Shown one piece after another: positions 60,801 to 63,035 of a stretch of DNA of 64,000 nucleotides. The stretch is from assembly GCA_934045905.1 (NCBI GenBank), contig OW203769.1:27206817-27270816 (forward strand), given 5' to 3'. Below the pieces are notes generated by a model. That model was not told where the DNA came from, ran no database searches, and worked only from the letters and a program-made list of their open reading frames with translations. The DNA comes from Leuctra nigra (Eukaryota; Arthropoda; Insecta; Plecoptera; Leuctridae). The translations under genes were made by a program, and so were the position numbers. Every line of letters starts with the position of its first letter. Position 1 is the first letter of the stretch.

Positions 60801-61804
60801 ACACTTCTTATCTCTCTTGGAAGCCGTGTTTGAACGTAAAGTGTGGTGTTTTCATAGGCCGGTTTCTGGCCGACAGTCCGGTTTGCTCGGCAAGTGGTTT
60901 ACTTGGTCGGACAATGAAACGAATGTAGCGGCGACGTCCGAGACCGCAACCACCAACCCGACAAAACGATTAATTAGGTGAGGGAAAAGTAATTCTTGGT
61001 GGATGCAAGCGTTTTTGCTCTGGTAAAATAACGAGGGTTAAAAACCGAGATTAAAATACACAAATTTAGTTCCATTGTGTAAAGTTTAAACTTGAAAGTG
61101 AGATCCACTAACATTCAGAAGCTGCTTTCCAGATCCTCAGTTAATATCCTCCATGAAACTGGTAAACAACTTCTGAAATTCACTGTACCATCATCATCTT
61201 CACAAACAATTACAATTTAAGTGTGACTTAAAAAAATTTAAACGTATCTTTATTCTTTAGTGCTTTTTCATTCTCATTCCTTGTCAAAGTAAATTTACAT
61301 ATTGTCTATGATACTTAGATAGTGCTCTATCTCTCTTAGTGCTCTGACTGATGAGTATATCAGAAGTGACGGGATATAGAATCTGCATGAAAAGCTCAAA
61401 TTTCTGAAGTTATTTGTGCCTTAGCTTTTAGATTCCTTTATAGTAATTAACTTAGAAGGTAGAGTTCCAAATGATTCAGGTTTACACGTAAATGTGGACT
61501 TTTGACACCATAAATGCTGTTAAAATACATCTATAGAGGGATTCTACCACCCTACATTGGTGGAACAGATTGTAGTTGTAAAATCTAGTTTTGAGTGGCA
61601 ATTACTTTAAAAAATTATGCATGTAGGAATAGTTTTCCGATGATAATTCTCTGTGTAACCGAGGTTCCACACTTGTAACGTGTCGCTTCCACTTCTCCTT
61701 GCAGCTACTCCGGCCGCGCCACCGCCGCTTCGCCCGCCACCGGCAGCAAGATGCAACACTTGCGCGAGTTGGCGGCACTGCTCGACGACGCCATGGCCGT
61801 CTAA
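9551..61804 (+). CDS. OGDH: 2-oxoglutarate dehydrogenase E1 component, mitochondrial (Nc73EF orthologue)
   Basis: Thiamine-diphosphate enzyme of the mitochondrial matrix. It decarboxylates 2-oxoglutarate and passes the succinyl group to DLST in the 2-oxoglutarate dehydrogenase complex of the TCA cycle. Coding join with exon 3c: 9551-9808, 22131-22346, 33718-33820, 43660-43915, 44670-44904, 46171-46350, 46994-47174, 48054-48163, 48407-48577, 49070-49298, 49908-50186, 50831-51009, 55775-55897, 56500-56663, 57203-57350, 59290-59444, 61705-61804. The total is 3087 nt, 1028 aa plus stop, close to the human enzyme (about 1023 aa). Exons 3a or 3b instead give 1038 or 1037 aa. Every junction is GT-AG and every phase closes. 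The protein opens with an Arg-rich mitochondrial presequence. It contains [15 protein letters not shown], the ThDP/Mg segment [10 protein letters not shown]...[12 protein letters not shown], and [13 protein letters not shown]. No frameshift or stop is present. Exons are GC-rich in AT-rich introns. Confidence 0.97.
9809..11097 (+). other. OGDH intron 1, first part
   Basis: AT-rich. The palindromic word GTAGGTACCTAC and close variants recur around 10096, 10270 and 10325, as elsewhere in the window. No exon or RNA gene seen. Confidence 0.4.
11101..11211. mobile_element. Harbinger-like MITE, 111 bp
   Basis: Inverted ends TGGCATTTTCCACTGG and CCAGTGGAAAACGCCA, flanked by TTA on both sides (11098-11100, 11212-11214). 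A 3-bp TTA duplication is typical of PIF/Harbinger elements. Confidence 0.65.
11829..12232. repeat. foldback with near-perfect arms of about 180 bp
   Basis: Left arm starts ATCCCCATAAAAAACCCTCC and includes GGGCCAAGTCAAAACTTTAT; the right arm is its reverse complement, ending GTTTTTTATGGGGAT. The loop of about 70 bases is AT-rich. A second copy is at 54169-54562. Confidence 0.9.
12300..13400 (+). repeat. 270-bp tandem repeat with CRE, ETS and YY1-like motifs
   Basis: The word TTTCAAAATGG(C/T) recurs near 12450, 12720, 12987 and 13259, spacings of about 270, 267 and 272. In the cleanest unit (13240-13269) it is preceded by TGACGTCA and CTTCCGG. A second TGACGTCATTTCCGG lies in the middle of each unit (near 12590, 12845, 13116). 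Confidence 0.8.
13395..13441. repeat. ACT and ATT microsatellites
   Basis: Six ACT units followed, after a short spacer, by about eight ATT units. Confidence 0.9.
13716..14963 (+). other. OGDH intron 1, second part
   Basis: No gene seen. A Helitron-like end motif on the minus strand lies at 14018-14048 (reads GGCTCGCTTATCAATGCG then GCGTTTTCCTAT). Short open frames here look like chance. Confidence 0.4.
14964..15240 (+). mobile_element. tRNA-derived SINE, fullest copy
   Basis: The head has a box-A-like GGGTGAGTGGTTAACGCTCTG and a box-B GGGTTCGATTCCC (15015-15027), as in a tRNA. The body follows (TTTTCCCTCAGTCGACAGG, CAAATGCTGGGAAGG, ATCATCATAATCATTCATCT) and the end is GCGACGTTAAGCCCC plus a short A run. 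Partial copies are at 196, 17838, 20845 and 57497. The head is not a functional tRNA gene. Confidence 0.85.
15241..15866 (+). other. OGDH intron 1, third part
   Basis: Mixed composition with no gene recognised. The last 20 bases carry a truncated Helitron-like end motif (CTCGCTCATCAACGCGTTA). Confidence 0.35.
15870..16803. mobile_element. Harbinger-like MITE split by a later hAT-like MITE
   Basis: Outer inverted ends of about 40 bp: GGCTGCAAACACACGGGGCG... and its reverse complement, with CCACGCCAGACGCGGCG inside. Flanked by TTA at 15867-15869 and 16804-16806. The element at 15880-16537 interrupts the left arm after GGCTGCAAAC. Without the insert and its duplication the outer element is about 268 bp. 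Confidence 0.8.
15880..16537. mobile_element. hAT-like MITE A, subterminal TATCGATA-type repeats
   Basis: Starts TAGGGATGGAG and ends CTCCATCCCTA, flanked by an exact 8-bp duplication CTGCAAAC (15872-15879, 16538-16545). Both sides hold 170-270 bp of degenerate 8-10 bp units of the GATATATCGATATTTC type, inverted relative to each other around an AT-rich centre. Confidence 0.85.
16835..17315 (+). repeat. 480-bp palindromic repeat, copy 1
   Basis: Nearly the same as 19356-19836, in the same orientation. It has internal inverted pairs: CTTAGGGTTATCC with GGATAACCCTAAG, and GCGATAC-ATTGGAGAC with GTCTCCAATCGTATCGC. Confidence 0.85.
17316..19355 (+). other. OGDH intron 1, between the twin 480-bp repeats
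   Basis: No gene seen. A SINE body remnant is at 17838-17942. A G-run repeat at about 18340-18485 contains GTGACAAAGCGTGACAGGGG and TAGCGTGACGTCC, the look of a dispersed repeat tail. The rest is unremarkable AT-rich sequence. Confidence 0.45.
19356..19836 (+). repeat. 480-bp palindromic repeat, copy 2
   Basis: Second copy of the unit at 16835-17315, differing at scattered bases only. The start GTAAGTGAGTG and the end CACCTTAAG match copy 1. Confidence 0.85.
19837..20339 (+). other. OGDH intron 1, fourth part
   Basis: AT-rich with a short TCTA microsatellite near 20020. No gene seen. Confidence 0.4.
20340..20690 (+). promoter_or_regulatory. GC-rich island with paired CREs and inverted CCAAT
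   Basis: A GC- and CpG-rich block of about 350 bp inside an AT-rich intron. It holds two perfect TGACGTCA sites 15 bp apart (20527-20534, 20542-20549), an inverted CCAAT box (ATTGG, 20565-20569), GGCCGGCC at 20568-20575 and a weak TTTTATAC at 20681. This could be an alternative OGDH promoter upstream of exon 2. A 141-aa open frame crosses it but resembles nothing known to me. Confidence 0.45.
20845..21045 (+). repeat. tRNA-derived SINE, degenerate copy
   Basis: Keeps a box-B-like TTCGATTCCCGCAGCCGTCC, CCCTCAGTCGAGAGGCAAAT, GGGAAGG and ATAATCATTC in SINE order. The head is decayed. Confidence 0.7.
21046..21768 (+). other. OGDH intron 1, last part
   Basis: Mostly AT-rich. A more GC-rich stretch near 21180-21420 has no recognisable coding or RNA feature. 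Confidence 0.35.
21769..22050. repeat. foldback repeat just upstream of OGDH exon 2
   Basis: Left arm GGTACCTACCCAAGGTATTT then CCAGTCTA-CTAGGTATGCTTATAAGC and CGAGGCTCTAG; the right arm is the reverse complement with a few differences. Arms are about 75 bp, the centre about 120 bp. It ends 80 bases before exon 2. Confidence 0.8.
22131..22346 (+). CDS. OGDH: OGDH coding exon 2
   Basis: 72 codons (residues 87-158), phase 0 to 0. Acceptor TTCTCTTCCGCAG; donor CAG|GTACAC. Encodes [20 protein letters not shown], a linker, and [16 protein letters not shown], which leads into the alternatively spliced segment. A foldback repeat ends only 80 bases upstream. Confidence 0.95.
22347..26160 (+). other. 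OGDH intron 2
   Basis: AT-rich. Contains a GAATA microsatellite (about 23327-23346), an inverted/tandem repeat at 23640-23920 built on CTTGAGATTCACGTTTTGAA, and a palindromic element at about 24738-24868 with arms GGCCGTATTCTAGAACT and AGTTCTAGCATAAGCC. No exon recognised before 26161. Confidence 0.5.
24738..24868. repeat. small palindromic MITE-like repeat
   Basis: Arms TTCTAGAACT-TTAAATTCCCA and TTCTGCTGGAATTC pair with their reverse complements about 60 bases later. No clear target duplication. Confidence 0.6.
26161..26293 (+). CDS. OGDH: OGDH alternative exon 3a
   Basis: 133 nt (44 codons plus one base), phase 0 to 1. Acceptor GTCCCGCCAG; donor CTGG|GTAAGA. Begins [17 protein letters not shown] and ends [11 protein letters not shown]. 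It shares the RGH-x6-DPLGI start with exons 3b and 3c. Its middle is longer and related to 3b (DREG against EREG). Using it instead of 3c adds 10 residues. Confidence 0.9.
26387..26417 (+). promoter_or_regulatory. candidate intronic splicing element after exon 3a
   Basis: CACTAGAC (26387-26394), 16 bases, then CGTTGAC (26411-26417). The same pair of words with a 12-base gap follows exon 3b. A pyrimidine tract of CT repeats (26341-26370) lies just before it. Confidence 0.4.
26958..27087 (+). CDS. OGDH: OGDH alternative exon 3b
   Basis: 130 nt (43 codons plus one base), phase 0 to 1. Acceptor TGTTGTTGCCAG; donor CTCG|GTAAGC. Begins [18 protein letters not shown] and ends [12 protein letters not shown]. 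Closest to 3a, 664 bases upstream, so the pair looks like a tandem exon duplication that has diverged. Confidence 0.9.
27127..27153 (+). promoter_or_regulatory. candidate intronic splicing element after exon 3b
   Basis: CACTAGAC (27127-27134), 12 bases, then CGTTGAC (27147-27153), 40 bases after the 3b donor. Matches the pair after exon 3a. It is either a relic of exon duplication or a kept regulatory site. Confidence 0.4.
27154..27969 (+). other. OGDH intron between exons 3b and 3c, first part
   Basis: AT-rich, no gene or repeat recognised. Confidence 0.35.
27970..29303 (+). mobile_element. Helitron-like non-autonomous repeat, plus-strand copy
   Basis: Starts ATAATTGAGCGAGCGAAGCG, then CTCCATTTGGCTCTTTTGG and a T run, and ends AACGCGTTACACTGAGCGTT then TTCCTAG before T. 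A partial duplicate of the end motif is at 28846-28868. It is the same family as the minus-strand copy at 4094-5650. Confidence 0.5.
29304..33717 (+). other. OGDH intron between exons 3b and 3c, second part
   Basis: AT-rich. A C-rich tract is at about 30608-30626, a TCTA run near 31311, and an imperfect hairpin at 32090-32180 (GATCAACTTGGTTCTGC with GCAGAACCAAGTTGCTC). No exon or RNA gene recognised in 4.4 kb. Confidence 0.4.
33718..33820 (+). CDS. OGDH: OGDH alternative exon 3c (canonical-type)
   Basis: 103 nt (34 codons plus one base), phase 0 to 1. Acceptor GGTTGTGTCTCAG; donor TTCG|GTAAGA. Begins [25 protein letters not shown] and the length match the usual form of the enzyme. SADLD aligns with DADLD of human OGDH, which is reported as a calcium-binding site. 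Confidence 0.92.
33833..33853 (+). promoter_or_regulatory. pyrimidine tract after exon 3c
   Basis: CCTCTTCCTCTCCTCTCTATC begins 13 bases past the 3c donor. A similar CT tract follows exon 3a. Such tracts bind PTB-type splicing repressors in other genes; a role here is inference. Confidence 0.35.
33989..34076. repeat. 88-bp palindromic repeat
   Basis: GGCTGCGTTTTACCAA ... TTGGTGAAACGCAGCC, with inner TAAACCAGGTTTA words. A second copy is at 59764-59859. It can form a long hairpin; the target duplication is ambiguous. Confidence 0.8.
34077..35684 (+). other. OGDH intron 3, before the LINE
   Basis: AT-rich. A more GC-rich patch at about 35430-35560 has CGTCTCGTCTCGTG and TCGTCC words but no recognised feature. 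Confidence 0.35.
35773..37131 (+). CDS. LINE ORF1: coiled coil plus SGNH-like domain, with captured SEC24 segment
   Basis: 452 aa. Residues 1-180 are Lys/Glu-rich and likely coiled coil, as in many LINE ORF1 proteins that coat the element RNA. Residues of about 183-258 are Pro/Ala/Arg-rich and come from DNA homologous to SEC24 read in a different frame. Residues of about 278-420 resemble the esterase-like (SGNH) domain of some LINE ORF1 proteins: [10 protein letters not shown], then a Gly/Arg region and [11 protein letters not shown]. The usual block-I GDS reads GDF, so the nucleophile may be lost or shifted by one. The start is the first Met of the open frame; a stop lies upstream. The 3' end overlaps ORF2 by 19 bases in another frame, so ORF2 is probably made by reinitiation. 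Confidence 0.85.
   Translation: MVKKKKNQTEKLVNWILEQIKYEEEEGREKSRMGRKRRTVLKSEVVKGMVATFMWMNGRMVEMERKIDDLKKKQGMTKEVMHKEREEVLWPEKECEQQEEQKLKGLQKEKVSETTEDQTNDEEVVRQEIGSEHQEDEILNETEGKQNHQASEEEVGPLVKEKEKEAEIEGDQELVVAEKDPDIPVYADEDPGDERAPAEVQAAPRGPDSSVQGSQSPGGHPVPFDRAVSRGPHLHQPLCLFRRPQAVEVQPLLLSQRVDSTRELEDNPQLEASPGEPRCSGIKALLIGDFSGGTGTGFCGQEGFRADAFPGVGTKSLAEEIGRYVIRDTTDSVMLFVGNRDLRDGKSRDEIEQDTRQLINAAKEKFGPDTKLFLSGMLTHQGIWPREVNNTRRDVCQENGVWHVIGKRPRREDRRWEWHERIGANLRKTVEEKVDGRMAVGFRSLVVWRKKK
36320..36547 (+). pseudogene. SEC24: captured SEC24 fragment inside LINE ORF1, out of frame
   Basis: Translated one base off the ORF1 frame, these bases read like the SEC24 zinc-finger region of the COPII coat: [59 protein letters not shown], then KRWKCNLCF, a stop (TGA 36533-36535) and VNEL. 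In SEC24 the stop position is Arg (one C-to-T change from CGA) and the second zinc Cys of CRAC is Gly here. The block is GC-rich in an A-rich ORF. It cannot make SEC24 protein; LINE ORF1 runs through it in another frame without a stop. Confidence 0.88.
37113..40100 (+). CDS. LINE ORF2: endonuclease and reverse transcriptase
   Basis: 995 aa, uninterrupted. Residues of about 30-260 form an AP-type endonuclease: LGMSETKW with the catalytic Glu, [10 protein letters not shown], and [11 protein letters not shown] with the catalytic Asp-His. Residues of about 480-790 form the reverse transcriptase: [61 protein letters not shown] and the active-site YADDIVVWG. The C-terminal third has [11 protein letters not shown] and RWFGHMKRM, both common in arthropod LINEs, and a very basic Glu/Arg/Lys-rich tail. 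All catalytic boxes look intact. The start overlaps the end of ORF1. Confidence 0.95.
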   Translation: MEKEKIGAGRVGETGGKGIGRNRPVRKVRKGNVVKIGTLNIVTLNGKIEEIIDMMEERKIELLGMSETKWKGVGEKECRGGYKLFWSGGAEGRNGVGFVVSPKLRGLIVGVENHSERSIKASLLMKNKVKVDIIQVYAPQTGRPAAEKEIFIQELENNITSNTIIVMGDFNAHIGEDRTGVEGVMGHHGWGKRNVEGEKMLEMCGRNGLQVGNSMFHKEKRKKITRYGHGEEATESVIDYICVGKELRRFLEDVEVIPSVALDSDHRLLVGKFSVKKDHAAKRRSKKNGRIKVWKLQSHTVRQEFREKIASSERIGEVGQVEEEWQTFKKVFVESAEEVCGRSSGRSKKKETPWWNEIVREAVRQKRTAWQTYEADRSTLNKAEYRRWKIRVRETVEEEKKKSMEELAGKLETDFEGNKKMLYGIIKEKRTRKVGQACMVDACGGLINDPVEVQALWKEYFKELLNVDGVALPESSGILQSENEEEEKCALREGEVEKALNEMKNGRSPGIDEITVEMVRAAGEIGKRWLFRVMSAAWKQRTIPGDWRKGVIVPIYKKGDRKKCSNYRGITLMCQCAKVFEKVVEFRLKEVVEEKLREEQYGFRPGRSTIDPIFTIRQVMERKWESGEKLYMVFLDLEKAYDRLPRKKVWECLKRKGVGLGLIERIKSTYEKNESCVQTVEGKTGWFEVKEGLRQGSVLSPTLFVIVMDELLRKVEPSEDQETNTLVYADDIVVWGETSECVQEKIDRWSQMTEEYGMRISQEKSETLVMERKATRNVKIRLRGLELAERGEFKYLGSWLTKDGKIGREITSRVQQANTFFQLVRKLLWNEQFPQKCKILLFKSYFLPILTYGSVTWAIGGKEESQLQAAEMKFLRSIQGVTKMDKIRSEKIRGDLKVERLAFKMGRERLRWFGHMKRMQRERIPRREFEAARSDKRRVGRPREKWRELVAEDVQERLEKWEEVEEGRWWEDRKKWKKTGREEERRGRAKPGQLA
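40187..40960 (+). other. OGDH intron 3, after the LINE
   Basis: AT-rich. A GC-richer patch at 40735-40940 has no recognised gene. Confidence 0.35.
40961..41352. mobile_element. hAT-like MITE C, subterminal GGAACC repeats
   Basis: Starts CAGGGACTGGAACTGGAACC and ends GGTTCCAGTCCCTT, flanked by an exact 8-bp duplication ATACAAGC (40953-40960, 41353-41360). Both sides repeat GGAACCG and GGAATCGGAACC words facing inward; the 200-bp centre is AT-rich. Confidence 0.88.
41361..43269 (+). other. OGDH intron 3, late part
   Basis: AT-rich. Short open frames only, none recognised. No exon candidate. Confidence 0.4.
43273..43431. mobile_element. Harbinger-like MITE, 159-bp long hairpin
   Basis: Arms of about 65 bp: AGCCCCATTTATACGGTGCA then ATTTCTTGTACAACTTCTGT, with the reverse complement opposite. 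TTA flanks at 43270-43272 and 43432-43434. Confidence 0.8.
43660..43915 (+). CDS. OGDH: OGDH coding exon 4
   Basis: 256 nt, phase 1 to 2. Acceptor CCACGTGTAG is pyrimidine-poor; donor GG|GTAACT. Encodes [19 protein letters not shown] through [14 protein letters not shown] aligns with ESDLD of the human enzyme, the second reported calcium site, and is constitutive here. Confidence 0.95.
43916..44669 (+). other. OGDH intron 4
   Basis: AT-rich; a GC-richer patch near 44370-44450 has paired GCCAGCGCT words. No gene seen. Confidence 0.35.
44670..44904 (+). CDS. OGDH: OGDH coding exon 5
   Basis: 235 nt, phase 2 to 0. Acceptor TTTGCCTCCAG; donor GAC|GTGAGT. Encodes [19 protein letters not shown] through the active-site segment [18 protein letters not shown]. 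An 18-G run begins about 13 bases into the following intron. Confidence 0.96.
44918..44935 (+). repeat. poly-G run close to the exon 5 donor
   Basis: About 18 G residues beginning 13 bases after the exon 5 donor GTGAGT. G-runs near donors can act as splicing enhancers; here it may also be simple low complexity. Confidence 0.85.
45029..45180. mobile_element. Harbinger-like MITE, 152 bp
   Basis: Inverted ends share GGTTGTACAATGTCCC (GGGACATTGTACAACC on the right), with TAA flanks at 45026-45028 and 45181-45183. Confidence 0.7.
45402..46007. mobile_element. hAT-like MITE B, subterminal CGATAC repeats
   Basis: Starts TAGAGATGGGCCGATACCGA and ends GGTATCGACCCATCTCTA, flanked by an exact 8-bp duplication ATATTAAC (45394-45401, 46008-46015). 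CCGATA and TATCGG words repeat near both ends facing inward; the centre of about 400 bp is ordinary sequence. Confidence 0.9.
46171..46350 (+). CDS. OGDH: OGDH coding exon 6
   Basis: 60 codons, phase 0 to 0. Acceptor TTTGTGACGCAG; donor AAG|GTGGGT. Encodes [38 protein letters not shown] and GDGEGKK. Confidence 0.96.
46351..46993 (+). other. OGDH intron 6
   Basis: AT-rich, no feature recognised. Confidence 0.4.
46994..47174 (+). CDS. OGDH: OGDH coding exon 7: ThDP-binding core
   Basis: 181 nt, phase 0 to 1. Acceptor GTGCTGCCAG; donor ACGG|GTTAGT. Encodes the Mg-ThDP motif: [20 protein letters not shown] and then [12 protein letters not shown], a GDA...NN arrangement. Confidence 0.96.
47461..47819. 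mobile_element. piggyBac-like MITE, 359-bp imperfect palindrome
   Basis: Ends GACGGCTGGGTAGTGAG and its imperfect reverse complement CTCACCAATCGGCCGTC, flanked by TTAA on both sides (47457-47460, 47820-47823). Inner arms pair over most of the length (AATAAGGCTTTGT... with ACAAAGCCTTATT). Confidence 0.75.
48054..48163 (+). CDS. OGDH: OGDH coding exon 8
   Basis: 110 nt, phase 1 to 0. Acceptor TGCCCGCTGCAG; donor AAG|GTCAGT. Encodes [20 protein letters not shown] through [10 protein letters not shown]. Confidence 0.96.
48407..48577 (+). CDS. OGDH: OGDH coding exon 9
   Basis: 57 codons, phase 0 to 0. Acceptor TCTTGCCCCCAG; donor AAG|GTACGC. Encodes [20 protein letters not shown] through GVVTQEEVK. 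Confidence 0.96.
48578..49069 (+). other. OGDH intron 9
   Basis: AT-rich, no feature recognised. Confidence 0.4.
49070..49298 (+). CDS. OGDH: OGDH coding exon 10
   Basis: 229 nt, phase 0 to 1. Acceptor GCTTGTCCGCAG. Encodes [37 protein letters not shown] and NAAEFVIHK. The donor AAAG|GTCCAC is weak, matching the usual consensus at few intron positions, but it is the only GT that joins exon 11 in frame with conserved residues. Confidence 0.93.
49299..49907 (+). other. OGDH intron 10
   Basis: AT-rich. It ends with a Helitron-like end motif at 49843-49881 (GCTCGCTTATCATCGCGTTC then GCGTTCCCAG), 26 bases before exon 11. Confidence 0.45.
49908..50186 (+). CDS. OGDH: OGDH coding exon 11
   Basis: 279 nt, phase 1 to 1. 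Acceptor TTGAAATGTTCAG; donor CTCG|GTGAGG. Encodes [37 protein letters not shown] with its conserved His cluster, and [16 protein letters not shown] residues. A Helitron-like end motif stops 26 bases before the exon. Confidence 0.96.
50187..50830 (+). other. OGDH intron 11
   Basis: AT-rich, no feature recognised. Confidence 0.4.
50831..51009 (+). CDS. OGDH: OGDH coding exon 12
   Basis: 179 nt, phase 1 to 0. Acceptor TGTGTCGGCAG; donor ATG|GTGAGT. Encodes [40 protein letters not shown] and LQPHGLEGM. Confidence 0.96.
51230..51806. mobile_element. hAT-like MITE D, subterminal AGTAA/TTACT repeats
   Basis: Starts CAGACTTGGGTAAATTAC and ends GTTACTACCCAAGACTG, flanked by an exact 8-bp duplication CTTACTAT (51222-51229, 51807-51814). 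Words such as AGTAATGAAATTAC and TAACGCGTTACT repeat near both ends. Confidence 0.9.
52321..52450 (+). repeat. 130-bp dispersed repeat, copy 1
   Basis: Nearly the same as 57922-58050. CGACAATC and GATTGTCG can pair over the first 58 bases. Contains CACCGCATTCCATCGGTCAC and GTCTCAAGCTTCTGACA. Class unknown. Confidence 0.75.
52663..53277. mobile_element. hAT-like MITE E, subterminal GAATCC repeats
   Basis: Starts TAGGGGTGTGCGAATCC and ends GGATTCGCACATCCCTA, flanked by an exact 8-bp duplication AATAAATA (52655-52662, 53278-53285). Short-period CGAATCCGAATCC and GGATTCGGATTCG words lie at both ends. It sits inside the composite repeat and so is younger than it. Confidence 0.85.
54169..54562. 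repeat. foldback, second copy
   Basis: Arms of about 180 bp beginning ATCCCCATAAAAAACACTCC, with GGGCCAAGTCAAAACTT and its complement around an AT-rich loop; same family as 11829-12232. Confidence 0.9.
54810..55567. mobile_element. hAT-like MITE F, subterminal TCACGCAC repeats
   Basis: Starts TAGAGGTGAGCGCGTGAG and ends CACGCGCTCACCTCTA, flanked by an exact 8-bp duplication ATGGGAAT (54802-54809, 55568-55575). Left side has about ten (A)CTCACGCACA-like units, the right side a shorter inward-facing set. Confidence 0.9.
55775..55897 (+). CDS. OGDH: OGDH coding exon 13
   Basis: 41 codons, phase 0 to 0. Acceptor TGCTCCCACAG; donor ATC|GTACGT. Encodes [20 protein letters not shown] and QLHDINWI. 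It follows a 4.8-kb intron packed with repeats. Confidence 0.96.
55898..56499 (+). other. OGDH intron 13
   Basis: AT-rich, no feature recognised. Confidence 0.4.
56500..56663 (+). CDS. OGDH: OGDH coding exon 14
   Basis: 164 nt, phase 0 to 2. Acceptor TTCTGCTGCCAG; donor TCAG|GTCAGT. Encodes [36 protein letters not shown] and EFLR. Confidence 0.96.
56664..57202 (+). other. OGDH intron 14
   Basis: AT-rich, no feature recognised. Confidence 0.4.
57203..57350 (+). CDS. OGDH: OGDH coding exon 15
   Basis: 148 nt, phase 2 to 0. Acceptor TGCTCGGTTCCAG; donor CAG|GTAGCA. Encodes [31 protein letters not shown] and AIARVEQ. Confidence 0.96.
57497..57735 (+). repeat. tRNA-derived SINE, diverged copy
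   Basis: Keeps box-B-like GGGTTCAATTCCTGCGGCCG, CCCTCAGTTGAGAGG, GGAAGGTTTCC, TCATCATAATCATTCATC and TTAGCCTAGTTGC in SINE order. Confidence 0.75.
57922..58050 (+). repeat. 130-bp dispersed repeat, copy 2
   Basis: Nearly the same as 52321-52450, same orientation, starting ACGACAATCGTTCCCCACGC. Confidence 0.75.
58354..59169. mobile_element. element with terminal inverted repeats of about 190 bp
   Basis: Left arm AATAGAGTACAAGAGTGCCA then CGCCCACTAGGTACTTCCGG up to about 58550; the right arm (from about 58970) is its near-perfect reverse complement, ending AGTGGGCGTGGCACTCTATT. The centre of about 420 bp has no recognised coding sequence. Long arms suggest a foldback-type DNA element; no clear target duplication. 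Confidence 0.8.
59290..59444 (+). CDS. OGDH: OGDH coding exon 16
   Basis: 155 nt, phase 0 to 2. Acceptor TTCTGTCTGCAG; donor TCAG|GTACAC. Encodes [39 protein letters not shown] and ASRDV. It can join exon 17 directly or the 120-nt exon at 60858. Confidence 0.96.
59764..59859. repeat. palindromic repeat, second copy of the 33989 family
   Basis: AGGCTGCATTTCACCAAG ... CTTGGTGAAACGCAGCCT with inner CGGGTTTAGA and TAAACCAGGTTTA words. Confidence 0.8.
59860..60857 (+). other. OGDH intron 16, after the palindromic repeat
   Basis: AT-rich, no gene or repeat recognised up to the candidate cassette exon. Confidence 0.4.
60858..60977 (+). CDS. OGDH: candidate OGDH cassette exon 16b (40 codons)
   Basis: Exactly 120 nt between acceptor GTGTTTTCATAG and the strong donor TTAG|GTGAGG, phase 2 to 2, so inclusion or skipping both keep frame. 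It adds [20 protein letters not shown] and then [20 protein letters not shown] between exons 16 and 17. It has no stop and is GC-rich against an AT-rich background. I know of no counterpart in the human enzyme. Its start (xxSGR) resembles the start of exon 17 (SYSGR). It could still be a chance open segment. Confidence 0.6.
60978..61704 (+). other. OGDH intron between exon 16b and exon 17
   Basis: AT-rich, no feature recognised. Confidence 0.4.
61705..61804 (+). CDS. OGDH: OGDH terminal coding exon 17
   Basis: 100 nt. Acceptor TTCTCCTTGCAG; stop TAA at 61802-61804. Encodes [20 protein letters not shown] and then [13 protein letters not shown]. The ATGSK-x-QH-x-REL segment is the family-typical end. 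Confidence 0.96.
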
Positions 61805-62985
61805 GTGGAGCCCCCTTTAGTTGTCCAATTCACACACGCGCCCCCGTTCACGTTAATATCAACCCCACGCGACGGGGCGATAATTTATGACATTTAGCTT
61901 AGACGTAATTTATATTTCGACTGATTTGAGAGCCGGTGAAATTGGGCAACGGCCCGTAACCTAACTTCAGCTCACGAAAGAGGCAAGTGTGGTATTGCAT
62001 ATTTATTTTCCTGAAACTCTTTGCGGTATGTGCATAAAGATATCTTATGCAGTTTGGAAGCATTTGCCTAACCGTGGATAAGCGAATCCGAACACTTGCC
62101 GTCTTTTGAACCGAGCTAAAGTAATAGACTTGATCTTAATTGGAAAGTAGCGTGTCCTTAATGTAAGATGGAAGGAGAATTGGTGCTGCAATCTTTTAGG
62201 TAGGCATATATAACACTGTCTATTTATTATTTATTTATTATTGTTCGAAACAGTAATTTCAAAGTCTATAACGTCGTTTCTTTTCCTTAGCTAGTGAGTC
62301 TCGTTGGGACCTCTGGCGAAAGTTAGACCGTAATCTTTGAACTCACTTTAGTTTCATTCGTGTAGAAACTCGTTCGATGAGTTGTATAAACTTGTAAATA
62401 GCTGCTGCACTTGTATTAAATCTTAAAGCATACTCGTAGTTAGGTTAAAACATACTGATATGTAAATGTGTATACACGAAGTGGCAGGATCAACTTCTGT
62501 AAACATTCATTACTAAACCTCGTAAAGTTAGCGTCTTGGAATGTTGCGGTTACAAACGTTTTCTTATTTATTAAACTGTTAGTCGCTTGTTTCTTGGAAC
62601 GCCAGATGTACATTAATTATTATTTATTACTTTTGATCTTAGGTCCCTATGGACATTTTCACTTTCTAGAACTTCATCTCTAACAATCGCGCTTCGGTTC
62701 TCGGTGTAAGCAAAGACGCAACGTCTTGTGTCGCAAATGAGATTATTAATGGTCTTAGTGAGATACGTATTTTTGAAGAAGTACACGTATTTGTTAATGA
62801 CTGTGGTTAAAATTACCAAAAAGCACCTGTTGAAACTATTTCTTTTTATTCGGTTTAAAAAATGCACCAATTTTGTAGTTTATATTAAGAAAATGATCAT
62901 GATAAAGCATGATAAATATTTAAAAATGCCTTTCCAGCATTTGTTTTAAAATTTACAAAATAGAATAAAGAATGATCTATTTCAA
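61805..62985 (+). other. OGDH: OGDH 3' untranslated region
   Basis: AT-rich sequence after the stop codon with two candidate polyadenylation signals: ATTAAA at 62415-62420 and AATAAA at 62964-62969. This suggests short and long 3' UTRs of about 0.6 and 1.2 kb. Open frames inside are unconvincing. Confidence 0.6.
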
Positions 62986-63035
62986 TCTTGTTTCGATATG
63001 TCGTCCTTGATTATCCTCTTCCGGTGGTTCTGGGT

